A stretch of 64,000 nt of DNA from the NCBI RefSeq assembly GCF_019703515.2, contig NC_059393.1, forward strand, positions 15,620,501 through 15,684,500, written 5' to 3'. Shown here one piece after another: positions 35,746 to 46,849 of this stretch. This DNA is from Myxocyprinus asiaticus. Lineage: Eukaryota; Chordata; Actinopteri; Cypriniformes; Catostomidae. Below the pieces are notes generated by a model that had not been told where the DNA came from, ran no database searches, and worked only from the letters and a program-made list of their open reading frames with translations. Every line of letters starts with the position of its first letter. Position 1 is the first letter of the stretch. Both the position numbers and the translations under genes were made by a program.

Positions 35746-36545
35746 GAAATCCAAGCAAAGACAATGTTAATGCAAGGTTAATGGAATGCTATCTATTTCA
35801 CAGACAGAAGTAAACAGTGACTTCGGTTTATTTGGCTTTCTACACTCCGGTAAGAGAGACAAAGCAGAACAAAGGCATATGAGATAAAGAGGGTGAAGGT
35901 AAGAAAGGGAGAGAGAAAAACAAAAGAGAACAAATGGATGATCCCACTCTGACACCCACTCATCCTGCTGAGCCATCATTCCATCCATGGAGGAAAAGCC
36001 GAGTCTGTTGTCCTTCCTCTGTCACCCATTCCTTTTCTTCATCCCTTGCTCTGTCTCTCTCTCCCACTTTCCTTCCTACTCAGAGGTTCAGAGGTCACAC
36101 CTAGGCAACATTCTGCAATATTAATGGAATTTCTTCTTTATGCTGATCAAGAGAAACAGCACCATACCAAATCAAACCCCAAGCATTTCAAAAGTAGGGG
36201 GTTTCTATTGGCATAAAAACTATCGACATAAAGTCTGGTTTGCAGTACAGCGTATTTTGGCCAAGGAACCAAACACAATAATTTTTAAAAACTTTTTTTT
36301 TTATGTGCCGTTAAAGGAATGTTTCAGGTTCATCACAAATTAAGCTCATTTGACAGCATTTGTGGCTTAATATCGAATACTACAAAAATTTTGCCAAATT
36401 ATTATTATTTATTTTATTTATTTATTGGCTCGTCCCTTTAAAAAATAAAATTAAAAAAAATAAAACAATTGCGATTACAGTAAAAGCACTTACAATGGAA
36501 GTGAATGGGGCCACTGCATAAACGTTAAAATATACATCGTTTAGG

Positions 36546-36770
36546 GCCTGGGTAGCTCAGCGAGTACTGACGCTGACTACCACCCCTGGAGTCATGAGTT
36601 CGAATCCAGGGTGTGCTGAATGACTCCAGCCAGGTCTCCTAAGCAACTGAGACTTGTCCTCCGCCACCTGGATTGAGGTGAGTAACCGTGCCACCACGAG
36701 GACCTAGTAAATAGTGGGAATTGGGCATTACAAAATTGGGGAGAAAAGGGGTTAAAAAAAAAAAAAAAAA
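36546..36770 (+). mobile_element. tRNA-derived SINE, internally deleted copy
   Basis: The tRNA-like head starts GCCTGGGTAGCTCAGCGAGT (A-box 36553-36566). The B-box is GAGTTCGAATCC at 36596-36607. The tail ends in an A run. Target duplication TACATCGTTT (36533-36542) and TACATAGTTT (36771-36780), one mismatch. The related site at 57545-57620 reads through without it. Compared with the two other copies it lacks about 184-214 bp between two GCAAC words. Confidence 0.85.
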
Positions 36771-36881
36771 TACATAGTTTTAAAAGTATAGCCACAAGAC
36801 GAAAACCTTTGCAAGTTCACGTGACTTTAGTGTGATAAAATCAGGGTTTTACTGCATTATGCCATTTACTAAAATACAGGG

Positions 36882-37658
36882 TTAAAAGGATAGTTCACCC
36901 AAAAATAAAAATTATCTCATTATTTACTCACCCTCATGATATCCCATGTGTGTATGACTTTCTTTCTTCACCAGAACACATTTGAAGAAAATTAGAAAAA
37001 TATCTTAGCTCAGTAGGTCCTTAATATGGAAGTGAATGGAGATTTCTCTTTTGAAGCTCCAAAAATCACAGACAGAAAGCATAAACGTCATCCATACAAC
37101 ACCTGCTGTTAAATTAATGTCTTCTGAAGTGATGCGATCACTTTTGGTGTGAAAAAGATAAATATTTAAGTACTTTTTTAACTTGAAATCATGCTTCTGG
37201 TGAGCAGCAGTACACGTGTGTGACATAATCGCATTAGCATTTGAAACACGCGAGAACTGACGCTCGTGCCACACAGCCGGAAGAGCAGTGCTGTTAACAA
37301 GTGAGAAGGAGGAATGCTGTACAGTAGCTTGGTTGGTTTTGGTTTAGATCTGTATTGATCTGTTTCTTTACTAACAGTGGTGCGTTTGTGTGCTTATCCT
37401 GGATGTCTCAATCGAGTGGAGAACATGCGTCACAGAGACCGGTGATCTCCACCCTCTCGTGAACCCTAACGGAAACAATGGTTTATAGTTAAAAAGTACT
37501 TAAATATTGATCTTTCTTCTCACCAAAGGTAATCGTATCACTTTAGAAGACATTAATTTAACCGCTGGTGTCGTATCGATGATGTTTATTGGAGCTTCAA
37601 AAGAGAAATAATGAGAGGTGTACTATCATTTTCATTTTTGGGTGTACTATCCCTTTAA
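36882..37658. mobile_element. Angel-like TTAA element, one arm shortened
   Basis: TTAA at 36882-36885 and 37655-37658. Ends AAGGATAGTTCACCCAAAAA and GGGTGTACTATCCC. Left arm and core match 31275-32180. The right arm jumps from the TTGGAGCTTCAAAAG block nearly to the terminus, so its outer part is deleted. Confidence 0.85.
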
Positions 37659-38351
37659 CGCTATTATATCATCATGGCAACTAAGTTGTAATATTGGAAA
37701 TAACTTTACACAGATATGGTTAGTAAGTGATTTTATCCCACTAAAACCATGTCAACACATTTAATGATTATGTCATGTGGCTATACTTTTGAATGAGTGT
37801 GTATTTTAATGTTTATGGACTGGCCCCATTCACTTCCATTGTAAGTACCTTACTGTTACTGCAATTTTTGCGTGCACTGCAGTTGAAGTTTTACAGCTTT
37901 TGAATTACCATACAAGCAATAAACTGCTCTCGGCCCAAGGAATGTTCATCATATTCTTGTTCTTGTTTTTTTTCTCTTGCTTATTATTTTAATTTTTGCA
38001 CCTTTTTGTTTTAGCCTTTCTGTTGTAGTCTGTGATTCAGAAGGCCTATTGCTTTGGCCTGCGAGTTTGAGCCAAACCTCTTTGTGTCTTTTAAAATCAT
38101 ATATAAATGGTTATCTAACCAACTTCCTGTCAATTCACAACAAATAAAAAACTATTTTAAGAAGTCTGTGGGGACGGAGGAACACTGCATTTCACTCCAT
38201 ATTTTTAACATTTCTGCATATTTTTTAAAGTTTAGAATTGCATTCATCACATTTGTCAGTTCTCTCATACACAGTCATTTCAGTTATAAAATGCTAAATA
38301 TCTTAACTAAACAAGTATTGCTTTCTAATGCACAAGCATCAAATATTTCAC

Positions 38352-38811
38352 TTAAAGCTATAGTTTGCCCAAAAATGAACATTCTGTAATCCTTTATTCA
38401 TCCTTATGTTGTACCAAACCCATATAAAGTTCTTCAGAGACAATTTTTTTTTAGCTGAATGTTTCCATACAACAAATGTATACAATGATCAAAGGCAGTA
38501 AAGCTCTGAAATTAACAAAAAAGCACCATAAAAGAAGTTAATATGACTTGTGTGCTATATTCCAAGTCTTCTGAATATAATTACATCTTATATCAATAGC
38601 TCTATGACGTGCTGTCAATTTCAACTTACTCTAATTTCCACTTATCCATCATTTTGTATACATGTTGATGGTTATAAGCTTACAATGGAAGCCTATGGGG
38701 CAACGCACAGCAATTGAGTGCATCCTGCAAAATTTCTCCCAGCAATTGAACAACATGAGGGTGACTAAATTATTGCAGAATCTTAATTTTTCGATGAATT
38801 ATTCCTTTATT
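38352..38811. mobile_element. Angel-like element, decayed
   Basis: Left TTAAAGCTATAGTTTGCCC then AAAAATGAACATTCTG; right GAGGGTGACTAAATTATTGC and GATGAATTATTCCTTTA. A more divergent subfamily than the two previous copies. Confidence 0.65.
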
Positions 38812-39278
38812 TAGCAGTTTTGTTTCACAGTTTTTTTTTTTATTTGAGAAGATTTCCTTTCTTGAATAAGGAACTTGTTTGAAAGATATGTAAATAAAGA
38901 TAGGCGGTGGTCAGAGTTTCACTATGCTATTCTCACTTTCAGTTCTGGAACCTCTGACACAGCAAAAACAATTTCAAAATTTAATAAATGTTAAAAAAGG
39001 GATGAGTCTACATTATTTTGGTCGTAATTAACAATATGCCACAAATGCTGTTGACTGATCTTGAACCTGGAACATTCCTTTAAGGGGTGGGTAATCTTAA
39101 ATAGAAAATCTTTTTACAGGTGTGCTCAAGAACATTTTGTTTACTTGCAGTTAGGTATCTCAAAAAAAATTCTTCAATATCTTTCAAAGATTCAGTGGCA
39201 CAAATGACCACTGATGAATCCAGCAAACTAGTTCTTCCTTGGAAGTGTTCAGTGTAGGAGCCTGGGGTGACTTTAGGT

Positions 39279-39604
39279 ACATTTCCACCATCGGGCTGAA
39301 CAGTTACTATTTCTGAACAGTGTGCCATTCTGTACCAATCCATGCTTATTGAAATGGTTATGTTTTGTTTTCATTGAGGTGCTGCGAAATTAGAATTAGT
39401 CGGACAAAGCAAGTGACTAATTGTGAGTTGCCACATCACTAAAGCCATTCCACCAGCACGTATGAGTACGGTTAGCTAACCATGCAGAGAAATCTGGGTC
39501 GAGAACGGGTTGTAATCGTACCTCATCGTACCATGTTCTAATGGAAATGCTACTAGAACCATACTCGCCATTTTCAGAACCGTTCAGCCAGATGGTGGGA
39601 AAGC
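39279..39604. mobile_element. Small fold-back element, TTTCCACCATC ends
   Basis: Left TTTCCACCATCGGGCTGAAC and right GTTCAGCCAGATGGTGGGAA are inverted repeats. No clear target duplication. Non-coding. Confidence 0.6.
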
Positions 39605-40319
39605 GCCTTTTGTTTCCCTGCGGGCTGATAAAAACCCTGAAATTGCATAGAAGCCAACAAATCAGTTTGGAACTGGCAATTTCAGCCAGCTTTCAGCATT
39701 TTTGTGAGCAATGCGCATCAGACGTTCCACGAATGATGCGTGGGCATGCCTTCTGAATCTGAAACCACGTCAGTTCCCACTTTGTGCCTTTTGTTCTGCT
39801 TTTCTCGTGAGTCTCAGGATGGACACAGAAAAACAAATACAATGCAATAATTGTTTTCAAGAGCTGTGTTCTACAGAATCATTACTCAGATTCAGCATGA
39901 TGCATCTGAATGAATCATGCCCACCCAGGTGAAGGTCTGTTTCACGGTCACTGTCCTGCATCTCTTTGCTCTGAAGTGGTTACAGATGATCCCAGTTAAA
40001 GGCGAGTGGACTAACATCATCACACATAGCATGTATGGGTGCTGAGAACTCTCACCATTATTCACTCCTGGCGACCCTTAATTAATCTACTGATCTGTAG
40101 GTAATTGCCTTTTCAAGGTTTAGAGAATACGCTGAGCTGCAGATTTTCGGTAAGATAGTGTCAACCACAGCAGAAATGCTTGGCTCTTGGACTTCACAAA
40201 GGGTTGAGGAACATGCAACATTGCATCTTCCCAAATAAACACATCCAAACCTCTCACAATTAGGGATGTGCAAAACTACATATTTTCAAAGTCGTCAAGT
40301 TAATGGGTTGCTTGAACAA

Positions 40320-40760
40320 AAAAATAAAATATTTATTTATTACTTTTCTCCCAATTTGGAATGCCCAATTCCCACTACTTAGTAGGTTCTCGTGGTGGCA
40401 CGGTTACTCACCTCAATCTGGGTGGTAGAGGACAAGTCTCAGTTGCCTCCGCTTCTGAGACTGTCAATCTGCACATTTTATCACATGGCTCATTGTGCAT
40501 GACACTGTGGAGACTCCGCATGTGGAGGCTCATGCTACTCTCCGTGATCCATGCACAACTTACCATGCGCTACACTGAGAGCAAGGACCACTACTCATGA
40601 CCCCGAGGAGGTTAACCCGTGTGACTCTACCCTCCCTAGCAACCGGGCCAGTTTGGTTGCTTAGGAGACCTGACTGGAGTCACTCAGCACATCCTGGATT
40701 CGAACTTGCGACTCCAGGGGTGGTAGTCAGCGTCAGTACTCACTGAGCTATCCAGGCCCC
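40320..40760 (-). mobile_element. tRNA-derived SINE, full length, 12-bp TSD
   Basis: Minus strand. The tRNA-like head is at 40760 downwards (GGGGCCTGGATAGCTCAGTG, with TTCGAATCCAGG). It continues through CTCCTAAGCAACCAAACTGG and a 210-bp middle part to GGGAATTGGGCATTCC and an A/T tail. Perfect 12-bp duplication TTGCTTGAACAA at 40308-40319 and 40761-40772. Frames inside it are not genes. Confidence 0.88.
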
Positions 40761-40772
40761 TTGCTTGAACAA

Positions 40773-43112
40773 CTTTAAGGTCCTTAAACCCTGTGTAATT
40801 CAGGTTATACTCTCTCGGATGTGTTTCTTAAGGCTAATTGGTATATACGGGGTGAACAACAGCCATCTTTTATTCGCCTAAATATTATGACAATATGACT
40901 GACGTTTTCGTACTGCTAAGGTGTTCGTTTGGTGATATTTGTTTAGAAACAACTAAATGAACTGTGATTGCTTGTTTGTAAATCTCAGATGGCGCTCCTA
41001 CACATCAAGTCATGTGATTCTCAGTGGCATCATGGCTTCCAAAACATATCAGCCAATGATAAATTATAAAAATACCAAATATTAGCCAATTTATTGGCCT
41101 CTGCGATATATTGGTCAACCACTAGTTTGGTTGAGACGTTCTTTATCCATTTATTTTCTTTAACAAACACATTTTTTAAAATGTTGCCCATAGTATAGTA
41201 TATAGTATAGTTCAGGAGAAAAAAGTTTGGCTTCTTTGTATAAATTAGGCATTAGGGGGCATTTACAAAAGACACATTCTTGCATTCAAAAACAGATATG
41301 TTAGGCAAACAGAATGGAACAGAACGCAGGGGACTTGCAACACCTTTTAATTTTTTTTTTTACTATTTGCTTGACATGCCAAAAAATAAAATAAAATATG
41401 TTGATAAACTAGCCAGCCTCTCTATTCAACAGGTCAGTAGTTGAACGACTAGTTGACTGCACACCATCATAACCCATCCTACTTAAAATAGTTGGGAATT
41501 GGCTAGGCTAAGATTCAGGAATTTAGACAAGCAATGACGCAAGGAAACTTTGGGAAATAAGCCCTTTTGTGACACTAAATCCTAAGATGAGGAAACTGAG
41601 CAAAAAATAGTTGTGCATTCAATAACAATGACATCATATTCCTTTAGTTTCAAGAAAGTTCCTGGAAAAACCAATCAACCTTTTTTTTTTTTTTTTTTTT
41701 TTTTTGTGTGTTTATGCAACGGGAAGGTGTGAATGCACTATTTAGGGTGAGTGTGTTGCAACCTGCAACACGTGGAAAGAACACAGGAAGCAGGAAACAG
41801 AATAGAGACTCAGTCAGAAAGCATGGCATTGCATTCAGAACACACTGTTTTTGATGTGAAACAAAGGAAGAACATGTTACTCTCATCATGTACCCTAACC
41901 CTCCCAGATGACCAAACCCAAGGCACTACAAGTCCAGTCAAGATCAAGCATCTCTTCCAGTAACACCCTACATCAGGGACATGCCGAGTTCAGAAGAGTT
42001 TGGAAATAGTCACTTACTGCAATATCACTTCTGAGAGCTATGTTATTTTCACTACTCACCATCAGGGGTGGGAATCAGCAGGGACTTGGCCATACAATAT
42101 TATGTGGATATCTGGGCCGTATTATGATAATATTGTGATTCTTTATGGTTAGTGTATGCCAATTCAAAACTGTGATATATTATGAACTTTTACTAAGGCC
42201 ACGTCCACACTAATACGTTTTCATTTGAAAACCTCTCATCCACACTAGAACAGCGTTTTCCACCACCACCAATGATGGCTTATTAAAAAAAACTCTCTCT
42301 CTTACTGGATACTTTCAAAAACAATGATTAAAAATATGAATTTTTAAACAAAGTTGAGTTTTAAATTAAAGTTGTTTGTCATTCATTAGTTTTGGCTGAA
42401 ATATCTCTTTAAGCATTTCAGTGACCAGGATGACAAATAAAACCGACTTGACTTGAAACAGACCTCATATTTAGACACTAATAAAATAGAATGAGAACAG
42501 AATGGAATTAATTTAGCCAGCTGTTATGTGACATCTATAAATTCTCAAAGGGTGGCAAACTATGCTCAAAATATACACATGTATGCAGAGACATATTCCA
42601 TTTGACAAACTGGTGACTCTGTCTCGCATAACTGATGAAAAAGCAGTTTGCTACTGAAACAGAAGTAGACCGATCTCAAGACTACACTTCATTTGGGATG
42701 TTTATTTACGCCTCACAGCTCCAAATATGGTTATGGTTAAGTTTATATCCAGAAATAGACTCTTATAGGTGTGGTTGCATTTGTTCTTTGACACCTGTCC
42801 ACATAACAGGCTTTATTACTGTCTTCAAAGAGCTTTCATGATGAATAGGACACGCTGCAAATGGACTGCGCCAAGCTCAGTGAAAAAATAAATCCAAGAT
42901 GTTGAACGAGGCAATCTTAAAAGAAAATAGTAGTTGATTTTTTTTCTATATTTTAACTAATACTAATTGACTATTTAATATTAACACTGTTGTAATTTTG
43001 GCTGTTTAATATAATATTATCCTAATATTTGTGTGTGCTATATATTTTTATGCTTTTTGGAATGTCACGTAATTAGCTTAGAAACATGCTAACACTAATC
43101 TCTACTACGGCC
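40773..43112. other. Non-coding interval
   Basis: A T run of about 25 lies at 41680-41705. AAGGCCACGTCCACACTAAT at about 42196 resembles a lone DNA-transposon end. No gene can be supported. Confidence 0.45.
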
Positions 43113-43419
43113 AAAGTATAATTTTTCCACGTGCTAGGTGCGCAAGATGCAAATTTCATCATCAATACAGTAAAAACGTGTATTGTCAGTGTGCAGCCCA
43201 ATTTGTTTAGACACCTAGACAGTCTGCGTCTTTGTGCGTTATAGGCGCATGTGGCTGACGTTCACTGTGCTAAAAGTGTATTTTAAAGCATCTGTAATGC
43301 ACATGCACTGAATGCATATGTAAGGGCTCCCAGTCAAAAGAGAATACTATGAAAGGCTAGAGCGCTAAACTATGTGCAAGACAGTATGACATGTGGAAAA
43401 ATGAAGTATTACTTAGCCT
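43113..43419. mobile_element. Small fold-back element, copy 1
   Basis: Left AAGTATAATTTTTCCACGTG and right ATGTGGAAAAATGAAGTATT are inverted repeats. The body (AGTCTGCGTCTTTGTGCG, ACTGTGCTAAAAGTGTATT) is related to 51938-52388. Confidence 0.6.
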
Positions 43420-43680
43420 TTGACATCAGTAGTGAGTTGGAATTCCAGTGTCCTCCATGTGAAGAGTGCTATTTGTATGACACATGAAGTTGCTGCCTGT
43501 GTTAACTGTTCAAATTTTGATACAATATCGTGAGAAAAAGTAAAGCGATATATATCAATACTCAGTATGAATGTATAGAAAGTACTTTCTATACAGATAT
43601 TTTCAAAACTAAAACGCATACACACGCATTTGCCACATGCGAGCTACGACTGCTAAGAGATACTGGACTATTTCTCTTCA

Positions 43681-43957
43681 GGGGCCGGTTGTACCAGCTG
43701 TGCGTAAGTTCAAACTTAACCTAGTTGTGACATAAATGGGCACTAAGTCACAATTTACGCACTACTAAATATTTGAGCGTTGCACCGTTAAACTTAGGTA
43801 GAACGTAACCCTACGTATAAACTAAATATTTACAGAAGCCTCCAAGCAGGAGTAACGGATGGAATAAAAAAGCAGACTGATATTTTATGACATCAGTGAG
43901 CTCATGTTTTGCGTGACAGCCATCAATAATTTCGACGTACAATGTGATGTTGACATT

Positions 43958-44006
<49 letters not shown>

Positions 44007-44567
44007 AAAACGTACTTTTAAGCGGCTCTTCAGCATGAAACCAATCTAATGGTGCAGTTTTCAGGGTGTGTCACCCGGTGTCAAATTTCAACATTCAAAA
44101 TATATATAGGGTATTCAAATGAATAAATGTCTATTTTTCTAGCCTGTTGTATTAGTGTTTATCTCCCCTTATTTATTTTAGATACAGTTCCTATAATATT
44201 GTTATTTACATAGGACAAATTATCAAATCTACTTTTATTACGTATCATATTTTAATGGGGATATCATTTATTACAGCTGACAGTTACATGAGCAAACAAG
44301 GTTTGAACATCAACCGTAACAAGATCAAATTGAAGTTCACGGCTTTTTAACAGTTCTGTGTACAAATTTGAAGGCTGTTTATTGGATCAATACAGGTAAA
44401 CGTCATATTATATGTCCTACTAGCTAAGTCTTGCCTTAAGAACAGGTGGTGCAACCAAATTAAGCACTGACTTAGTTACAAACTAACTAGTAGTTACTAA
44501 GCCTTAGTGTGAACTTTACGTCCTAACTTACGTGAGAACTTATGCACAGCTGGTGCAACCCTACCCA
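43681..44567. mobile_element. Fold-back element, GTACCAGCTGTGCGTAAG ends
   Basis: Left GGTTGTACCAGCTGTGCGTA and right TATGCACAGCTGGTGCAACC are inverted repeats, with GGGCC and TACCC outside them. It contains the (GA)n run at 43969-44006. Class not determined. Confidence 0.7.
43969..44006. repeat. (GA)n microsatellite
   Basis: GA run with one GGG interruption, inside the preceding fold-back element. Confidence 0.93.
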
Positions 44568-45639
44568 GGAGTATATAACCATAAAGATGTCTTCATATTC
44601 CTTTAGATTCGAGTTATACAAATGCAGGTCTCTCCTGACCTCCTGGTCCTTACAAAAAAGTAGTTGCAGATTTGCGAAAACTCCAGATCTGCAACACTCA
44701 CAGTTGAGTTTGCGTTACGTGTCCTTTCATTTGCGTCAAGTGTCCCGTACACAAACACCTAGCATTTGCGTATAACCAAAGTATACTTAGGGATTTAAAA
44801 GAGAGCTGCCTACAGTATGTCATCAGCTAGCTAGACCATAATGATTCATAAGTGACTTAGTATGAGTCTCTCATATAGCTTGTACGTTAAACAGACTGGA
44901 AAATACTTGACTGTTCATATACAGTACAATGCCATATGTTCTAAAGGTGTTTTGGTATGGGTGTGTGCCATGACTAAAAGCTTTATCAGGGGAATTCACA
45001 ACGGTGGACACCTCCAATCAGTCGTTTTTCACACCAAACTACTTAAATGTGCTTCTTCTCAGAGTTTCCACTTATTAACACATGAGTGAGTAAAGGATCA
45101 GAGTTTTCTTTTTTGGGTGCACTATCCCTTTAACACATGAACTATCATGAATGAGAGAATAAAATTGTGTGTTTGTGTGTGTATACGAGAGAGACATGTT
45201 CCAATCAGTAGCCTTGCATCTGCTGTGTGTCGGTTTCGTTGTTGTTGTGTCAGACTGGAGTGCTGTGAGTTCTTGGCATGAGATAGCTATAATCACAACC
45301 CACACCCATAAACCCACACAGTACAGAGTAACACCCGCCCACACACACACAACAGTCACATGAACATCCTGTCATGCCCCTGAACAGGAATGGACAGACC
45401 GCAGGCATTTACACCCTTTCACACAGTCAAAGGAACATGTCTTGGACACGGAAACAGACATGGATGAGAGATATGCAGCCCCATCACATACACACACCAA
45501 CTATGCAACCTAAAACTTAAAGGTTTTAAAAAAATAAAAACATGCTGATTTTGAATGAGATGAGGGTAAAAGATGAGTAAACTGATTTTTCTGGATTTTT
45601 TTCTTCTGGATGAACTATTCCTTTCAGCTGTCACAAGTC
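44568..45639. other. Non-coding interval with lone TTAA-element ends
   Basis: TTTTGGGTGCACTATCCC then TTAA at 45130-45133, and CTTCTGGATGAACTATTCC near 45605-45623, are right-end remnants of Angel-like elements without partners. Confidence 0.5.
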
Positions 45640-46068
45640 TTGTTTTTTGGTTTTTTTTTTTTTTTTGGTTTTTTCCCCTTTTTGGAATGCCCAATTCCCA
45701 ACGTGCTTTTTAAGTCCACGTGGTTGCATAGTGATTCGCCTCAGTCCGGGTGGTGGAGGACGAATCCCAGTTGCCTCCACGTCTGAGATCATCAACCTGT
45801 GCACGGAGACAGCACGTGTGGAGGCTTCACACCATCCTCTGCGGCAACCACGCTCAACTCACCATGCACCCCACCGAGAACGAACCACATTATAGTGATC
45901 ACGAGGAGGTTACCCCATGTGACTCTACCCTCCCTAGCAACCAGGCCAATTTGGTTGCTTAGGAGACCTGGCTGGAGTCACTCAGCACGCCCTGGGATTT
46001 GAACTTGCAAACTAGCGAACTCCAGGGGCGGTAGCCAGCGTCTTTACCACTGAGCTACCCGGGCCCCC
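45640..46068 (-). mobile_element. tRNA-derived SINE, full length
   Basis: Minus strand. The head reads GGGGCCCGGGTAGCTCAGTG with GTAAAGACGC. It then runs through CTCCTAAGCAACCAAATTGG to GGGAATTGGGCATTCC and a long A tail. The B-box is damaged by a small duplication (GTTCGCTAGTTTGCAAGTTC). Target duplication TCACAAG at 45631-45637 and 46069-46075. Confidence 0.85.
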
Positions 46069-46682
46069 TCACAAGCTTCATGGGACTGCAGGAGGAAAGG
46101 TGAATGAGTTTAATTCTCTCTTTCCCTCCTTTTCCCTCAGCTCCTTCTTCTCCACTGGAGACCAGGCAATCCAACAGATCAAGATTACTCCTCGACAATG
46201 ACTAATGCTGCAGCTCAACAACTTTAACAATGTATGACTCACAAACACAGAAATACAATCAGATCTGTTGCAGCTGAGTGCATGATGACCCTGTCACACA
46301 CTTTCAGTTCTTACACATTTGAGGCCTTAATGTTTCCTGACTTGCTTTTTATGAGTGGGCCAGTTCAGCTTATGACTCGGTGTTGCCAATCAACCTTCCC
46401 ATAGTTTGAAAAATGCTGTCCAACCAAAAGTGAACTCATGCAAGAGATTTTATTACGATGAGGCACGTTTTCAGATTCTGTTTGGATAAGGACAATGTGC
46501 CATCAGCAAGCCAAGACAAAGTCTTTGAAATGTTTTGGATCTCCTGCTTTGATTCTTTTGGGAAAATCTGTGGAATTTAAACACGGTAAAATATGTTAAA
46601 CAGTACTAAGAGTAAAACACACGTATTGGTAGCTAAAAGCATTTCATATATATGTATACACAGTACTGTATATATATATATA

Positions 46683-46845
46683 CACACTCAGTGACCACTT
46701 TATTAGGTACCTGTAAACCTACTTATTCATGCAAGTATCTAATCAGCCACTCATGTGGCAGCAGTGCAATACATAAAATCATGCAGATATGGGTCTGGAG
46801 CTTCAATTAATCTTCACATCAACCATCAGAATGAGGAAAAAAATG
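46683..46845 (+). mobile_element. Tc1-like transposon, 5' terminal fragment
   Basis: ACTCAGTGACCACTTTATTA, GGTACCTG, CTAATCAGCCACTCATGTGG and CATCAGAATGAGGAA resemble the terminal and leader sequence of a Tc1-like family common in fish. It breaks off about where the transposase would start. Confidence 0.55.
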
Positions 46846-46849
46846 TATA

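Larger units (their letters stand above)
36311..39083. mobile_element. Large TTAA fold-back element, nest host 1
   Basis: Bounded by TTAA at 36311-36314 and 39080-39083. The ends AAGGAATGTTTCAGGTTCA and the inverse of AAGGAATGTTCCAGGTTCA are inverted repeats, and GACAGCATTTGTGGC recurs further in. It contains a SINE (36546-36770) and two Angel-like elements (36882-37658, 38352-38811). Its own sequence is about 1.3 kb and non-coding. The interior also holds the inverted pair around ATTCACTTCCATTGTAAG (36490 and 37830). Confidence 0.78.

Noticed and set aside
36546..36620. tRNA gene
   Set aside because: A- and B-box are present but it continues into a SINE body with an A tail and target duplication; no canonical cloverleaf was evident by eye.
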